A stretch of 64,000 nt of DNA from Paenibacillus typhae (lineage in GTDB: Bacteria; Bacillota; Bacilli; Paenibacillales; Paenibacillaceae). The DNA is taken from contig NZ_FNDX01000026.1 in NCBI RefSeq assembly GCF_900099765.1, forward strand, positions 22,040 through 86,039. The letters are read 5' to 3'. Numbering within the stretch: the first letter of the stretch is position 1; each line of letters starts with the position of its first letter. Shown here in pieces: positions 44,863 to 53,423 of this stretch. A program made the translations under genes and the position numbers. Under the pieces are notes generated by a model, which made no database searches, had not been told where the DNA came from, and saw only the letters and a program-made list of their open reading frames with translations.

Positions 44863-45084
44863 CTATTTAAGCGAAACGGGCTTGAGTGGTACAACCGTGG
44901 AGACCGCTGATTTGAACAAAACGTTCTGTTTGCCGTCTCCCTGTCCTGTTAGGGTGATTGTATAAGCGTCGTAAGAGGTAACGAGTCCCTGCATTTTGAC
45001 TCCGTTCGTTGTGAAAATTGTTACGGGCACCTTTGTTGAAATGCATTGGTTCAACAAACGCTCCTGCAGCTTTAGACTTTCCAC
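44863..45084 (-). CDS. Divergent Hfq-like RNA-binding protein
   Basis: 73 residues with an Sm/Hfq-like fold: LQERLLNQCISTKVPVTIF aligns with the Hfq N-terminal helix and first strand, NGVKMQGLVTSYDAYTITL with Sm1, and VLFKSAVSTVVPLKPV with Sm2. The key YKHA box of Hfq reads FKSA here, losing the conserved histidine, and the loop has an extra Gly-Asp. In bacilli the main hfq lies beside miaA, so this is probably a second, paralogous copy. GTG 45084 has GGAG ten bases upstream. It may bind RNA differently or form mixed rings; function is open. Confidence 0.78.
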   Translation of the reverse strand: MESLKLQERLLNQCISTKVPVTIFTTNGVKMQGLVTSYDAYTITLTGQGDGKQNVLFKSAVSTVVPLKPVSLK

Positions 45085-45126
45085 TTTGGCAGCACTCCAT
45101 CTTTATATGAATTGTCTTCCTGTCCC

Positions 45127-45157
45127 ATTATATCACGGCAAGACGGTTCTCAGGCAA
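45127..45157 (-). promoter_or_regulatory. Predicted promoter of the Hfq-like gene
   Basis: Extended -10 TGATATAAT at 45127-45135 (minus strand) with TTGCCT as -35 at a long 19-base spacing. The leader to GTG 45084 is about 36 bases. Confidence 0.55.
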
Positions 45158-45194
45158 CGTCTTCACAGAATACGTATCAGATAAGGGGTTTGTT

Positions 45195-45839
45195 ATGTTT
45201 GAATACCGCAGATGGTCCAGAGGATTCCGGTTCTCTTTATGGTTTGCATTAGGTTTTGCCGTCATAGCCCTGCTTGTGGCCCTGAACAAGACGGCTTATT
45301 TTGACAATTCCGTCATTCATGCCGTACAATCAGCGGAGTCGCCAGGATTGACCTCTTTGGCTAAAAGCCTTTCACTGGTCGGCTCCTCGAAGCTGGCGGT
45401 TATGATTTCACTTGTTACCATGGCGCTGCTCTTTTTTGTGCTGAAGCACCGGATGGAGCTCGTTCTGTTCCTCTGGGTGGGCTTAGGCTCCCAGCTGCTG
45501 AATACCTGGCTTAAGCTGTGGTTTCACCGGGAGCGTCCCAGTATCCACCGTTTGATAGAACAGGCTGGTTACAGCTTTCCTAGCGGTCATTCCATGGCTG
45601 CCTTCTCCTTATACGGGGCTTTGGCATACCTGCTCTGGCGTCATATGCGGCGGAAAAGAGAACGGCTTTTACTGATTCTGTTCACCGTACTTATGACCCT
45701 TGGCATCGGCTGGAGCCGGATCTATCTGGGTGTCCATTATCCCAGCGATGTGATCGGCGGATATGCGGCAAGCGGAGCCTGGCTGATGCTGTCGGTTGCC
45801 TGCTTTGAAGCTTATCAGAACATCAGGAAGCGGAAATAA
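45195..45839 (+). CDS. PAP2 family membrane phosphatase
   Basis: 214 residues, about six membrane helices. The complete three-part phosphatase signature is present: KLWFHRERP, PSGH and SRIYLGVHYPSD. Such enzymes remove phosphate from undecaprenyl pyrophosphate or phosphatidylglycerol phosphate at the outer face of the membrane; undecaprenyl pyrophosphate recycling is the more common role. AAGGGG precedes the ATG. Divergent from the Hfq-like gene with a 110-base gap. Confidence 0.9.
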   Translation: MFEYRRWSRGFRFSLWFALGFAVIALLVALNKTAYFDNSVIHAVQSAESPGLTSLAKSLSLVGSSKLAVMISLVTMALLFFVLKHRMELVLFLWVGLGSQLLNTWLKLWFHRERPSIHRLIEQAGYSFPSGHSMAAFSLYGALAYLLWRHMRRKRERLLLILFTVLMTLGIGWSRIYLGVHYPSDVIGGYAASGAWLMLSVACFEAYQNIRKRK

Positions 45840-45850
45840 AGTCTTTATAT

Positions 45851-45899
45851 GTAAAAAATACGGACACCGTCAGCCTGTACAGGTAAATGGTGTCCGTAT
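45851..45899 (-). terminator. Terminator of the minus-strand gene at 45906
   Basis: ATACGGACACC / GGTGTCCGTAT stem; the T-run (six T) is on the minus strand. It can also form in PAP2 transcripts. Confidence 0.78.
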
Positions 45900-45905
45900 C
45901 CCGGC

Positions 45906-46400
45906 TTATTGGACCGGTACTGCCGGTTTTCCAGGATTACCCTTATGCGAATTGGCGGCAGCAGAGATGCTAAGCTTCAGCAGAGCCGGAAGCCCTGCTT
46001 TCAGCTTTTTGACTTCTTCCTTGCTCAACTGGCCCTCCTTGAGGGACTCATCCAGCTTGAGACTGGCGGCTTCACTCAGCTTCTGAATGTACTGGTCCTC
46101 ACTCCAGCCCTTTTTTTCCTTGGCCAGACTGTAAAGGGTTTGTCCGTTTCTCAGGCTGTCCATAAGCTCCCGGCGGTCCATTTCCAGAAGCCTTGCGGTT
46201 TCGCCCAGGATAAAATGCCCGCCTGTTTTCAGGCCCTTGCTGTGATGCGGATGTGACGGCTGCTCTTTTCCGGGGCTGGTATGGCCCGCTGCCGGTGTAG
46301 GCGTACTGCCTGAAACTGTCCCGGCATAAGCAGCGGCCGGAGCCAGGCAGAGCATGACGGCTGCCGTAAATGCTGCAATTCTTCTGATCTTGTTGCTCAT
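45906..46400 (-). CDS. Secreted protein of unknown function
   Basis: 164 residues. A clear signal peptide (KIRRIAAFTAAVMLCLAPAAAYAG) is followed by a Pro/His/Ser-rich linker and a helical region with two imperfect repeats around ETARLLEMDRRELMDSLRNGQTL and YIQKLSEAASLKLDESLKEGQLS. This recalls small helical DUF2680-type secreted proteins, but I cannot assign a family with certainty. No catalytic motif, no wall anchor. Divergent from the array and exporter gene downstream. Confidence 0.7.
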   Translation of the reverse strand: MSNKIRRIAAFTAAVMLCLAPAAAYAGTVSGSTPTPAAGHTSPGKEQPSHPHHSKGLKTGGHFILGETARLLEMDRRELMDSLRNGQTLYSLAKEKKGWSEDQYIQKLSEAASLKLDESLKEGQLSKEEVKKLKAGLPALLKLSISAAANSHKGNPGKPAVPVQ

Positions 46401-46511
46401 GCGTTCACCTCTTGGGATGGAATGGTACTGCCGTACACAGTATTACCGGAAAGCTGAAAGAAACATGAAGCTTGGCTTAAGCCTCTCTAAAAATTCGCCG
46501 GCATGGTTCAT

Positions 46512-46531
46512 GGGTAAATACATATGTACCC
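46512..46531. promoter_or_regulatory. 20-bp inverted repeat, possible operator
   Basis: GGGTAAAT and ATGTACCC flank a four-base centre, seven of eight positions paired. It ends nine bases before a possible -35 element, so it could bind a regulator of the exporter gene. Confidence 0.4.
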
Positions 46532-46540
46532 TAATAGAGA

Positions 46541-46568
46541 TTGACGGAAGACTTACAGGATATACATA
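46541..46568 (+). promoter_or_regulatory. Possible promoter of the tandem-repeat leader and exporter gene
   Basis: TTGACG and TACATA, 16 bases apart. Transcription from here would carry the whole 65-bp repeat array as a leader of about 240 bases. The region 46401-46540 upstream holds no gene I can support. Confidence 0.4.
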
Positions 46569-46594
46569 ACAGGTGTGAATAAACTTAGATGAAT

Positions 46595-46797
46595 GCAAAA
46601 CTAAGCATAGGCTTCCGAAGTAAGTTTTGCCGGAGAGATTCACTGGATGCATATGCTATGCAAAACTAAGCGTAAGCTTCCGAAGTAAGTTTTGCCGGAG
46701 AGATTCACTGGAAGCATATGCTATGCAAAACTAAGCGTAAGCTTCCGAAGTAAGTTTTGCCGAAGAGATTCACTGGAAGCATATGCTATGCAAAACT
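46595..46797 (+). repeat. Tandem array of 65-bp units (three full plus eight bases)
   Basis: Units begin at 46595, 46660, 46725 and 46790. Units 1 and 2 differ at three positions, units 2 and 3 at one. Each holds an inverted repeat GCAAAACT / AGTTTTGC enclosing an AAGCTT centre, and the palindrome AGCATATGCT near its end. 65 is not a multiple of three and each frame is different, so the array is not coding. The last partial copy runs straight into the ribosome binding site of the exporter gene. Confidence 0.9.
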
Positions 46798-46812
46798 TTA
46801 GGAGGGATGGAT

Positions 46813-47844
46813 TTGGCTTTTGGCGCCCGAATATTAAAAACAGGAATGGCAGTTACGCTTGCCCTTTATTTGTCTGTACTCCTGCAGTTTTCTTCTCCTG
46901 TCGGCGCAGCCATTGCAGCAATATTTGCCATGCAGCCGTCCATATACCGCTCATGGCGGTATTTCCTGGACCAGATCCAGACGAGCACGATGGGAGCGGT
47001 GATTGCGCTGCTGGGCGGGATGCTCCTGTCTAATGAACCGATTGCAGTAGGACTTGTTTGTATTCTGGTTATTATGATCAGTATGAAAATGAACCGTGCC
47101 GATACCATCGGCCTGACACTGGTTACTGTAATTTCTGTAATGGAGGCGTCCGGACAGTGGGAGTTCGCGCTGACCCGCTTTTTGCTTACACTGACCGGGA
47201 TTGTCTCTGCATTTCTTATAAATATCAGCGTATTCCCGCCCAAGCCGCGCAAGCAGTACATCCAGCAGATTGAGAATGTATTTACCAGCCTGTCACTGCT
47301 GCTTCGCACCGCAGTCTCGCATGAGATGAAGGAGAGCGTGTTCCGGGATGAAAAAAGTGCGCTGGAAGGCTCGATTAAGTCGCTGGCCGATAAGTATGCC
47401 CTCTTCGAGGAGGAACAGAAACAGCTGCGCAGGGCAAAATACAGCCAGACCCGGCAAATGGTTGTATATAAAAACCTGCTGCACACTCTGCAAAAAGGCT
47501 TTGAGGTACTGGAGGCGATTGACCGCCATTATTTCCAGGCAGAGCGGACCGAGCGGACCGATGAGCTGTTTGACCGGCACCTGGAGCAGCTGATTAAATA
47601 TCATGAGTACATTCTGCTCAAGTTCGAAGACAAGCTGAAGCCGGGCTCCAATGATTCAGAGCTGCTTGCCGAAGACAATGATCGGTTTCTGGAGGCAGCC
47701 ATCCAGGGCTATAATCCCGAGAAATCGGGACAGCTGCGCTTGTCAGTGGTAGCGGCGGCGATCTATGATTATGGTTACCAGCTTGACCGGCTTGACCGGC
47801 TGGCGGACCAGATCAACCGGGTGAACAGTGATGAGAAGGATTAA
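46813..47844 (+). CDS. Aromatic acid exporter family (ArAE/FUSC-like) membrane protein
   Basis: About 343 residues: four to five membrane helices in the first 140 residues (FGARILKTGMAVTLALYLS, FSSPVGAAIAAIFAMQPS, a family-typical motif) and a helical cytoplasmic domain of about 200 residues rich in charged residues. Resembles PF06081 proteins, thought to export aromatic acids or similar compounds. TTG 46813 is chosen because AGGAGGG (46800-46806) is six bases upstream; ATG 46807 is too close, and ATG 46783 falls inside the last repeat. HelD follows after 45 bases. Confidence 0.82.
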   Translation: MAFGARILKTGMAVTLALYLSVLLQFSSPVGAAIAAIFAMQPSIYRSWRYFLDQIQTSTMGAVIALLGGMLLSNEPIAVGLVCILVIMISMKMNRADTIGLTLVTVISVMEASGQWEFALTRFLLTLTGIVSAFLINISVFPPKPRKQYIQQIENVFTSLSLLLRTAVSHEMKESVFRDEKSALEGSIKSLADKYALFEEEQKQLRRAKYSQTRQMVVYKNLLHTLQKGFEVLEAIDRHYFQAERTERTDELFDRHLEQLIKYHEYILLKFEDKLKPGSNDSELLAEDNDRFLEAAIQGYNPEKSGQLRLSVVAAAIYDYGYQLDRLDRLADQINRVNSDEKD

Positions 47845-47889
47845 CCGGAGCAGACATGAACGTCAACCTTTCAAAGGGGATGAAATACA

Positions 47890-50247
47890 GTGGAGAAACA
47901 TGATCAAGAATGGAAACAAGAACAGGAACGGGTGACGGGGATTACCCGGCTGCTAACCGCCCATATCCGTCGTCTCTCAGAAGAGCTGGGCCTGCACCGT
48001 ACCGATGTTGTCGATATGCGCAAAGATTTCTGGGAAGAGGTAACAGTAAACTTCAGCAGCCCGGATGACCTGGGGGAGACCTCGACCAGCCTGCGGCAGC
48101 AGGCGCAAATCCTGAATGAACGGGAACGTCACCATCTGCAGTCGAGCAAGGCGCTCAAAAAATATAGAAAGCTGGTTAATTCACCCTACTTCGGCCGGAT
48201 TGATTTCTCAGAACAGCCCGGAGCTCAGGCAGAGCGCATTTACCTTGGAATCGGATCATTAATGGAGGACGACGGCACCTTTCTGATTTACGACTGGCGT
48301 GCACCTATTTCCAGCCTTTATTACGATGGAGCTCCCGGACCTGCTGCCTATGAAACGCCCGGAGGCCTGGTCAGCGGAACCATGGAGCTCAAACGCCAGT
48401 TCGTGATCGACAGCGGCTTGATTGAGGTCATGTTTGACACCGGGATGACCATCGGCGACGAACTGCTGCAGCAGGTACTGAGCCACAGTGCGGATGACCG
48501 GATGAAAAGCATTGTAGCTACTATCCAGAAGGAGCAGAACGCGGTTATCCGTAATGACCGGAGCCGGATGCTGGTCGTCCAGGGAGCGGCGGGCAGCGGT
48601 AAAACTTCAGCGGCGCTCCAGCGTGTAGCTTATCTGCTCTATAAATACCGCGCAGTTCTGCAGGCAGACCAGATGCTGCTGTTCTCGCCGAATCCGCTGT
48701 TCAACAGCTACGTTTCTACGGTGCTTCCCGAGCTCGGTGAAGAAAATATGCAGCAGACCACCTTCCAGATGTATCTGGAGCACAGGCTCGGCCAGGAATT
48801 TCAGCTTGAAGATGTGTTCAGCCAAACCGAGAGCCTGCTGGCCGCGCCGGATCATCCGTCTGCGGAAATCCGCCGCGCCGGAATCGGCTATAAATCGTCG
48901 GTAGCTTTTCTTGATGCCATCCGGAGATATGTCAATCTGCTTGAGCATGAGGGCATGCTGTTCAAACCGCTGATGTTTCAGGGAAAAGCTATCGTCAGCA
49001 AGGAAGAGATGGAGCGGCAGTTCTATACTTATGACCCCAATATCAAGCTTGCGAACCGGATTGATCTGATGACCGGCTGGCTGCTCAAGCAAATTGCTGC
49101 TTTTAGCGTAGAGGAGCGCAGTGCCCCGTGGGTAGAGGAGCAGATGGAGCTGCTGGATACGAGCGACTACCAGCGTGCGTACCATATGACACGGCGCAAG
49201 GGCGGCGGGCACAACGAGAGCTTTGATGATTTTGACACCGAGAAAAGCATGCTGGCCCGCTATATCGTCAGCCAGAAGCTGAAACCGCTGCGCGGCTGGA
49301 CCAAGCGCGGCCGTTTCGTTGATGTCAAAGGGCTGTACAGCAGGCTGTTTACAGACCGCAGGCTGATGGACAGCATGAATTCCGGGGCAGGGCTGCCGGA
49401 GCACTGGGATGAAATCTGCAGGCTTACCGTTGATACGATTGCCGCAGGTGAGCTTGCCTATGAAGATGCAACTCCCTTCCTGTATCTGAAGGAGCTGAGC
49501 CAGGGATTCAGGACAAATACACTCATCCGCCACGTTATTGTTGATGAGGTACAGGATTACTCCCCGTTCCAGCTGGAATTTATGCGCCGGCTCTTCCCCC
49601 GGGCCAAAATGACTGTGCTGGGGGACCTCAATCAGGCCATCTATGCCCAGGGTGAAGTGCTGGGCGATCTGTCCAGCCTGGTCAGCATCTACGGAGAGGA
49701 AAATACAGAGGTCATTTCCCTGACCAGGAGTTACCGTTCCACCTTTGAGATAGTGGAATTTACCCGGGCCATGATTCCCGGCGGAGAACGGATTGTTCCC
49801 TTCAACCGGCGGGGCGAGGCTCCAACGCTTACCGTTGTGAACAGTGAATCTGAGCTGCTGGCTGCAGTGGAGCAGGATGTGCTGAAGCTGCATGCCGCGG
49901 GCTATCACTATGTTGCGGTGATCTGCAAGACTGCCGAAGAGAGCGCTGAGGTGCATGCCAAGCTGCAAAACAGCCTTCCGGTCAGACTGGTAACCAAGGA
50001 AACCCCGAATTTCCAGAAGGGAACGCTGGTGCTTCCCGCCTACCTGGCCAAAGGCGTAGAGTTTGATGCTGTTATTATTTATGATGGCTCACAGGAAAAG
50101 TACGGCAGGGAAAATGAACGCAAGCTGTTCTATACCGCCTGTACCCGGGCTATGCATCTGTTGCATATTTACAGCCTTGGACAGCCCAGCTCATTTCTGC
50201 CTGATCCCGAAGCAGCAGGATCAGCGGAAGCAGCGGGGTTGCTGTAA
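47890..50247 (+). CDS. helD: HelD-type UvrD-like helicase, RNA polymerase recycling factor
   Basis: 785 residues. HelD removes stalled RNA polymerase from DNA using ATP in Firmicutes. An N-terminal helical arm (about 1-110) is followed by IYLGIGSL and DWRAPISSLYYD, a HelD-specific region, then the Walker A GAAGSGKTS near 231-240. VDEVQDYSPFQLEF is motif II, GDLNQAIYAQ and LTRSYRST are further superfamily 1 motifs. No nuclease domain is present, unlike UvrD or AddA. Starts at GTG 47890 after AAAGGGGATG. Copies of HelD often go with rifampicin tolerance in other groups; here that is not shown. Confidence 0.93.
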   Translation: MEKHDQEWKQEQERVTGITRLLTAHIRRLSEELGLHRTDVVDMRKDFWEEVTVNFSSPDDLGETSTSLRQQAQILNERERHHLQSSKALKKYRKLVNSPYFGRIDFSEQPGAQAERIYLGIGSLMEDDGTFLIYDWRAPISSLYYDGAPGPAAYETPGGLVSGTMELKRQFVIDSGLIEVMFDTGMTIGDELLQQVLSHSADDRMKSIVATIQKEQNAVIRNDRSRMLVVQGAAGSGKTSAALQRVAYLLYKYRAVLQADQMLLFSPNPLFNSYVSTVLPELGEENMQQTTFQMYLEHRLGQEFQLEDVFSQTESLLAAPDHPSAEIRRAGIGYKSSVAFLDAIRRYVNLLEHEGMLFKPLMFQGKAIVSKEEMERQFYTYDPNIKLANRIDLMTGWLLKQIAAFSVEERSAPWVEEQMELLDTSDYQRAYHMTRRKGGGHNESFDDFDTEKSMLARYIVSQKLKPLRGWTKRGRFVDVKGLYSRLFTDRRLMDSMNSGAGLPEHWDEICRLTVDTIAAGELAYEDATPFLYLKELSQGFRTNTLIRHVIVDEVQDYSPFQLEFMRRLFPRAKMTVLGDLNQAIYAQGEVLGDLSSLVSIYGEENTEVISLTRSYRSTFEIVEFTRAMIPGGERIVPFNRRGEAPTLTVVNSESELLAAVEQDVLKLHAAGYHYVAVICKTAEESAEVHAKLQNSLPVRLVTKETPNFQKGTLVLPAYLAKGVEFDAVIIYDGSQEKYGRENERKLFYTACTRAMHLLHIYSLGQPSSFLPDPEAAGSAEAAGLL

Positions 50248-50438
50248 TGGCTGGCAGCTCAAACTGAACAATGGAAAAATGGCGCAGGATTGCCCTATCA
50301 GGGGCAGTCGTGCGCTATTTTATGTGGAAATTATCTGTTTTTGGGTTACTCAATTTGCGGTTTATTTTGTATGCATACAGGCGGACAGAACCAAGCACAC
50401 TAACGGGGATTGTCAATGACAGTAAAGGTGGTCAATCC

Positions 50439-51704
50439 ATGAAGGATAAGAAATGGGATCTTATGGCGTTAGCCTCCATTCCGCTTATAATGACCCTGGG
50501 CAACTCCATGCTCCTTCCGGTACTGCCGCAAATTTCGCGCGAGCTTCATATCAGTTCCTTTCAGGTCAGCCTGCTGATTACGTTGTATGGCTTAATGGCT
50601 ATTCTGATGATTCCGGTTGCCGGCTATCTCTCTGACCGGTTCGGGCGCAAAAAAATCATTATGCCCAGCCTGATTATTGCTGCTGCGGGCGGAGCTGTAT
50701 GTATCGCTGCTGCCCTGTTTACCAAAGGAATAACGGCATACTGGATCATATTGGGGGGGCGTGTGCTGCAGGGGATCGGTGCGGCAGGGGCTTTTCCCAT
50801 TGTCCTGCCATTTGTAGGGGATATGTTCAAGGACGAAAAAGTGGTAAGCAAAAGTCTCGGCCTGATTGAAACCTCCAATACCTTCGGCAAGGTGCTCAGT
50901 CCGATTCTCGGTGCTTATCTGGGGCTCCTGCTGTGGTACGCTCCGTTTATCTCCATTCCGGTTTTATGCATCATTTCTTTTGTGCTTGTTCTGTTTCTGG
51001 TTAAGGAGCCAAAACGGGAAGCTGATAAGCAGAGCCTTAAGGATTTCATGTCAGGCATTGTTGCAATCCTGCGGGAGCACGGCCGGTGGCTGTATGCTAT
51101 TTTTGCCATCGGCGGTATCTGTATGTTTGTAACATTCGGGGTTCTTTTTTATTTATCGGAAACGCTTGAGGCCAAATATAATATTCACGGGGTTATAAAA
51201 GGTCTTGTTCTGGCCATTCCCCTTGCGCTCTTGTGCCTTGCCTCCTATGGAAGCGGCAAAATCATCGGACAAAATAAGCCGCGGATGAAGTGGATCGGCT
51301 GCGGCGGTATGTTCCTGATAACTGCGGCCATGATTATTACGGGGTTTGGTTCAGGGCTTTACTGGCTGGTAGGGCTGCTTAGTGTGGGGGGGATTGGCAT
51401 CGGAATTGCACTGCCTTGTCTGGATGCCCTGATTACCGAAGGCATTGACCAGAAAAACCGCGGAACAATCACCTCCTTGTACAGCAGCATGCGGTTCATC
51501 GGTGTAGCCCTGGGGCCGCCGGTTGTCTCGCTGCTGATGCCAAGGGGATCATGGCTGCTGTTCGGAACGATGGCTGGAGTCAGCGCGATAGGAGGTCTGC
51601 TTACGCTGCTGGCAGTTACTCCCGGCAATAAGAGCTCCGAAAGCGGTCAGAGAGGTGAAAAGCAGCTCCAGCTTCCGCGCGGAATCCGCCAGCGGGCCCG
51701 GTAA
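50439..51704 (+). CDS. MFS efflux transporter (drug/tetracycline-type motifs)
   Basis: 421 residues from ATG 50439, which follows AAAGGTGG; the long frame from 50271 adds an unlikely N-terminus. Twelve hydrophobic segments. Motif A GYLSDRFGRKKI lies in the loop after helix 2, and GRVLQGIGAAGAFPIVLPFVGDMF is the proton-antiporter motif C-like region. Likely a drug or metabolite exporter; substrate unknown. About 190 bases separate it from helD, with no clear terminator. It converges with the next MFS gene, eight bases apart. Confidence 0.88.
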   Translation: MKDKKWDLMALASIPLIMTLGNSMLLPVLPQISRELHISSFQVSLLITLYGLMAILMIPVAGYLSDRFGRKKIIMPSLIIAAAGGAVCIAAALFTKGITAYWIILGGRVLQGIGAAGAFPIVLPFVGDMFKDEKVVSKSLGLIETSNTFGKVLSPILGAYLGLLLWYAPFISIPVLCIISFVLVLFLVKEPKREADKQSLKDFMSGIVAILREHGRWLYAIFAIGGICMFVTFGVLFYLSETLEAKYNIHGVIKGLVLAIPLALLCLASYGSGKIIGQNKPRMKWIGCGGMFLITAAMIITGFGSGLYWLVGLLSVGGIGIGIALPCLDALITEGIDQKNRGTITSLYSSMRFIGVALGPPVVSLLMPRGSWLLFGTMAGVSAIGGLLTLLAVTPGNKSSESGQRGEKQLQLPRGIRQRAR

Positions 51705-51711
51705 CCGCCAA

Positions 51712-52917
51712 TTAGCGGCTAACCTGCACCCGGCTGGAAGCTGAACGTCTGCGCCGTTTTGTGATTAGAACTACGCTGTAGATGACCAGCAGCAGCAAAG
51801 GGGCCAGCGCTGAATAACGGTACATCACGGCATAGGAGTTAAACAAAGCGACTGAGCCAAGAATCATGGTGCCGACAGCAACTCCGAAATCCAGAGAGTT
51901 CAGGAACATACCGTTGGCCGTCCCGCGCTGACGGGGATCGACGGACTGGATCATCCAAGTCTGCAGCGCAGGCTGCATGGAACCGAAACCGATGCCGTAA
52001 CAGAGTGCTGCCGGAAACAGCGCGGCGGTTGAGGAAGCGAAGGACAGCAGCAGCAGTCCGCCTATAATAAACAGGCTGCCGGGAATCAGCAGGGCTGCCG
52101 GTCCGAAGCGGTCATAGATTTTACCGGAAACAGGCCGGATAATGACGATAGCCACGGCGTTAAACAGGAAAAAGTAAGCTATGTGCTCCAAATGCGCCTC
52201 TTGTCCGTAGAGGGCAAGAAAACCAAGCAGTCCGCCATAGGAAACCGACAGCAGCAGATTCAGCAGGCCGGGGATCAGCAGCTTACGGAACACATTCCCC
52301 TTAGGACCGGGTATTGCAGCCGGCGCAGGTTCTTTGTGATGAGCCGGCAGGCTTCGCGTCAGGCGGTAGCCCAGGGGCAGAATGATAGCAAGGGCGAGCC
52401 CTGTGCACAGCAGCAGAGAGCTGAAGCCGGGACCCTGCAGCAGGCTGAGTCCGATCAGCGGACCGGCTGACATGGCCAGGCTGGTCGAAAGCCCGAAGTA
52501 GCCGAGGCCTTCACCCATCCGGCGGATCGGAATAACATCGGAGGCCATTGTCGGGAATGCAGTGCTGGCCATGCCGAAGCCGATGCCGAACAGCATGCGC
52601 ATCAGCAGCAGGACAGTAATAGTCCCGGACCAGTAATAGCCGGCTATAGCGGTTAAGCAGATTGCCACACCAAGGAAGATCAGCAGATTGCGGCCGCCTT
52701 TTTCCATAGCTTTGCCGGCGAAGAGCCGGGAAGCAATAGCACTAAGCGCAAAGAGACTGGTAACGAGACTGATTTGCACTGATGTAGCAGATAAGCTGTC
52801 TTTGGCATAGACAGGCAAAGTCGACAAGGTCATCTGCAGGCCGATAAACAGCAGCAGGTTACAGATGGTAAGAGTGACAAACGATTTGGTCCATAAACGT
52901 TCTGATGAATGATTCAA
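51712..52917 (-). CDS. MFS transporter in a MarR-controlled operon
   Basis: 401 residues, twelve hydrophobic segments, different from the convergent MFS protein. Segments such as FVTLTICNLLLFIGLQMTLSTLPVY and FGIGFGMASTAFPTMASDVIPIRRMGEGLGYFG place it with YfcJ/Bmr-like secondary exporters. A basic C-terminal tail (TKRRRRSASSR) is on the cytoplasmic side. It lies 12 bases downstream of a MarR gene on the same strand and is probably repressed by it. Substrate unknown. Confidence 0.88.
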   Translation of the reverse strand: MNHSSERLWTKSFVTLTICNLLLFIGLQMTLSTLPVYAKDSLSATSVQISLVTSLFALSAIASRLFAGKAMEKGGRNLLIFLGVAICLTAIAGYYWSGTITVLLLMRMLFGIGFGMASTAFPTMASDVIPIRRMGEGLGYFGLSTSLAMSAGPLIGLSLLQGPGFSSLLLCTGLALAIILPLGYRLTRSLPAHHKEPAPAAIPGPKGNVFRKLLIPGLLNLLLSVSYGGLLGFLALYGQEAHLEHIAYFFLFNAVAIVIIRPVSGKIYDRFGPAALLIPGSLFIIGGLLLLSFASSTAALFPAALCYGIGFGSMQPALQTWMIQSVDPRQRGTANGMFLNSLDFGVAVGTMILGSVALFNSYAVMYRYSALAPLLLLVIYSVVLITKRRRRSASSRVQVSR

Positions 52918-52929
52918 TATGTTCTGCTC

Positions 52930-53370
52930 CTATTCATGTTGTGTATTCTCTGTGTTGTGATAGATATGCTCCAGCATACCGCGGAGCTGTTCAAGCTCAA
53001 CGTCTGTAAGGCCAGTTACAGCTGTGCTGATGACCTGCCGTTCGAGGTCGACGGTGTTTTCGATCAGCTGCCTGCCCTCTTCAGTCGGATAGAGCAGGAA
53101 AGCCCGGCGGTCACTCTGGTTCAGTGATTTCGTGATGAAGCCCTTCTTGAGCAGCAATTCAACAATTCTTGCGGTGGTAGGCTGGTCTTTGGCGGCTGCG
53201 GCTGCAACCTCCTTCTGGTTAATTCCGCTGCGGTCCACAATCATCAGCAGCACAGACCATTGTTCAGGTGTGATGTCGTAAGGCTTCAGCGCACGGGCGA
53301 ACGAGGTGGAAATTCTCCGGTAAGTAGAGCCAAGCAGAAAGCCCAGGAATTGTTGGGGGGAACCGGACAT
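52930..53370 (-). CDS. MarR family transcriptional regulator
   Basis: 146 residues. Winged-helix MarR protein: ALKPYDITPEQWSVLLMIVDRSGINQKEVAAAA and the wing region TKSLNQSDRRAFLLYPTEEG carry the family's DNA-binding pattern. ATG 53370 is chosen over the GTG at 53457 because AAAGGA lies just upstream and because the promoter hexamers sit between the two. It probably represses its own operon, including the MFS gene, with relief by a small molecule. Confidence 0.92.
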   Translation of the reverse strand: MSGSPQQFLGFLLGSTYRRISTSFARALKPYDITPEQWSVLLMIVDRSGINQKEVAAAAAKDQPTTARIVELLLKKGFITKSLNQSDRRAFLLYPTEEGRQLIENTVDLERQVISTAVTGLTDVELEQLRGMLEHIYHNTENTQHE

Positions 53371-53400
53371 AGAGATCGTCCTTTCATAAATAGTTGTTAT

Positions 53401-53423
53401 GACAATTATAATTAGGACAATTA
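53401..53423. promoter_or_regulatory. Direct repeats, possible MarR operator
   Basis: GACAATTA occurs at 53401-53408 and 53416-53423, 15 bases apart, with a perfect AATTATAATT palindrome between. They overlap the -10 and spacer of the MarR promoter. Confidence 0.45.

Noticed and set aside
46595..46797. CRISPR array
   Set aside because: The 65-bp units are contiguous and nearly identical with no variable spacers, and no cas genes are present.
46783..46812. ATG 46783 or 46807 as start of the exporter gene
   Set aside because: 46783 lies in the last repeat before the ribosome binding site; 46807 directly abuts it. TTG 46813 is at the normal distance.
46692..47033. 113-residue reading frame through the repeats
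   Set aside because: It is created by the repeat sequence, changes frame relative to each unit, has no ribosome binding site and overlaps the real exporter gene in another frame.
48607..49968. 453-residue frame opposite helD
   Set aside because: Antisense shadow of a well-supported helicase gene; no ribosome binding site or recognisable domain.
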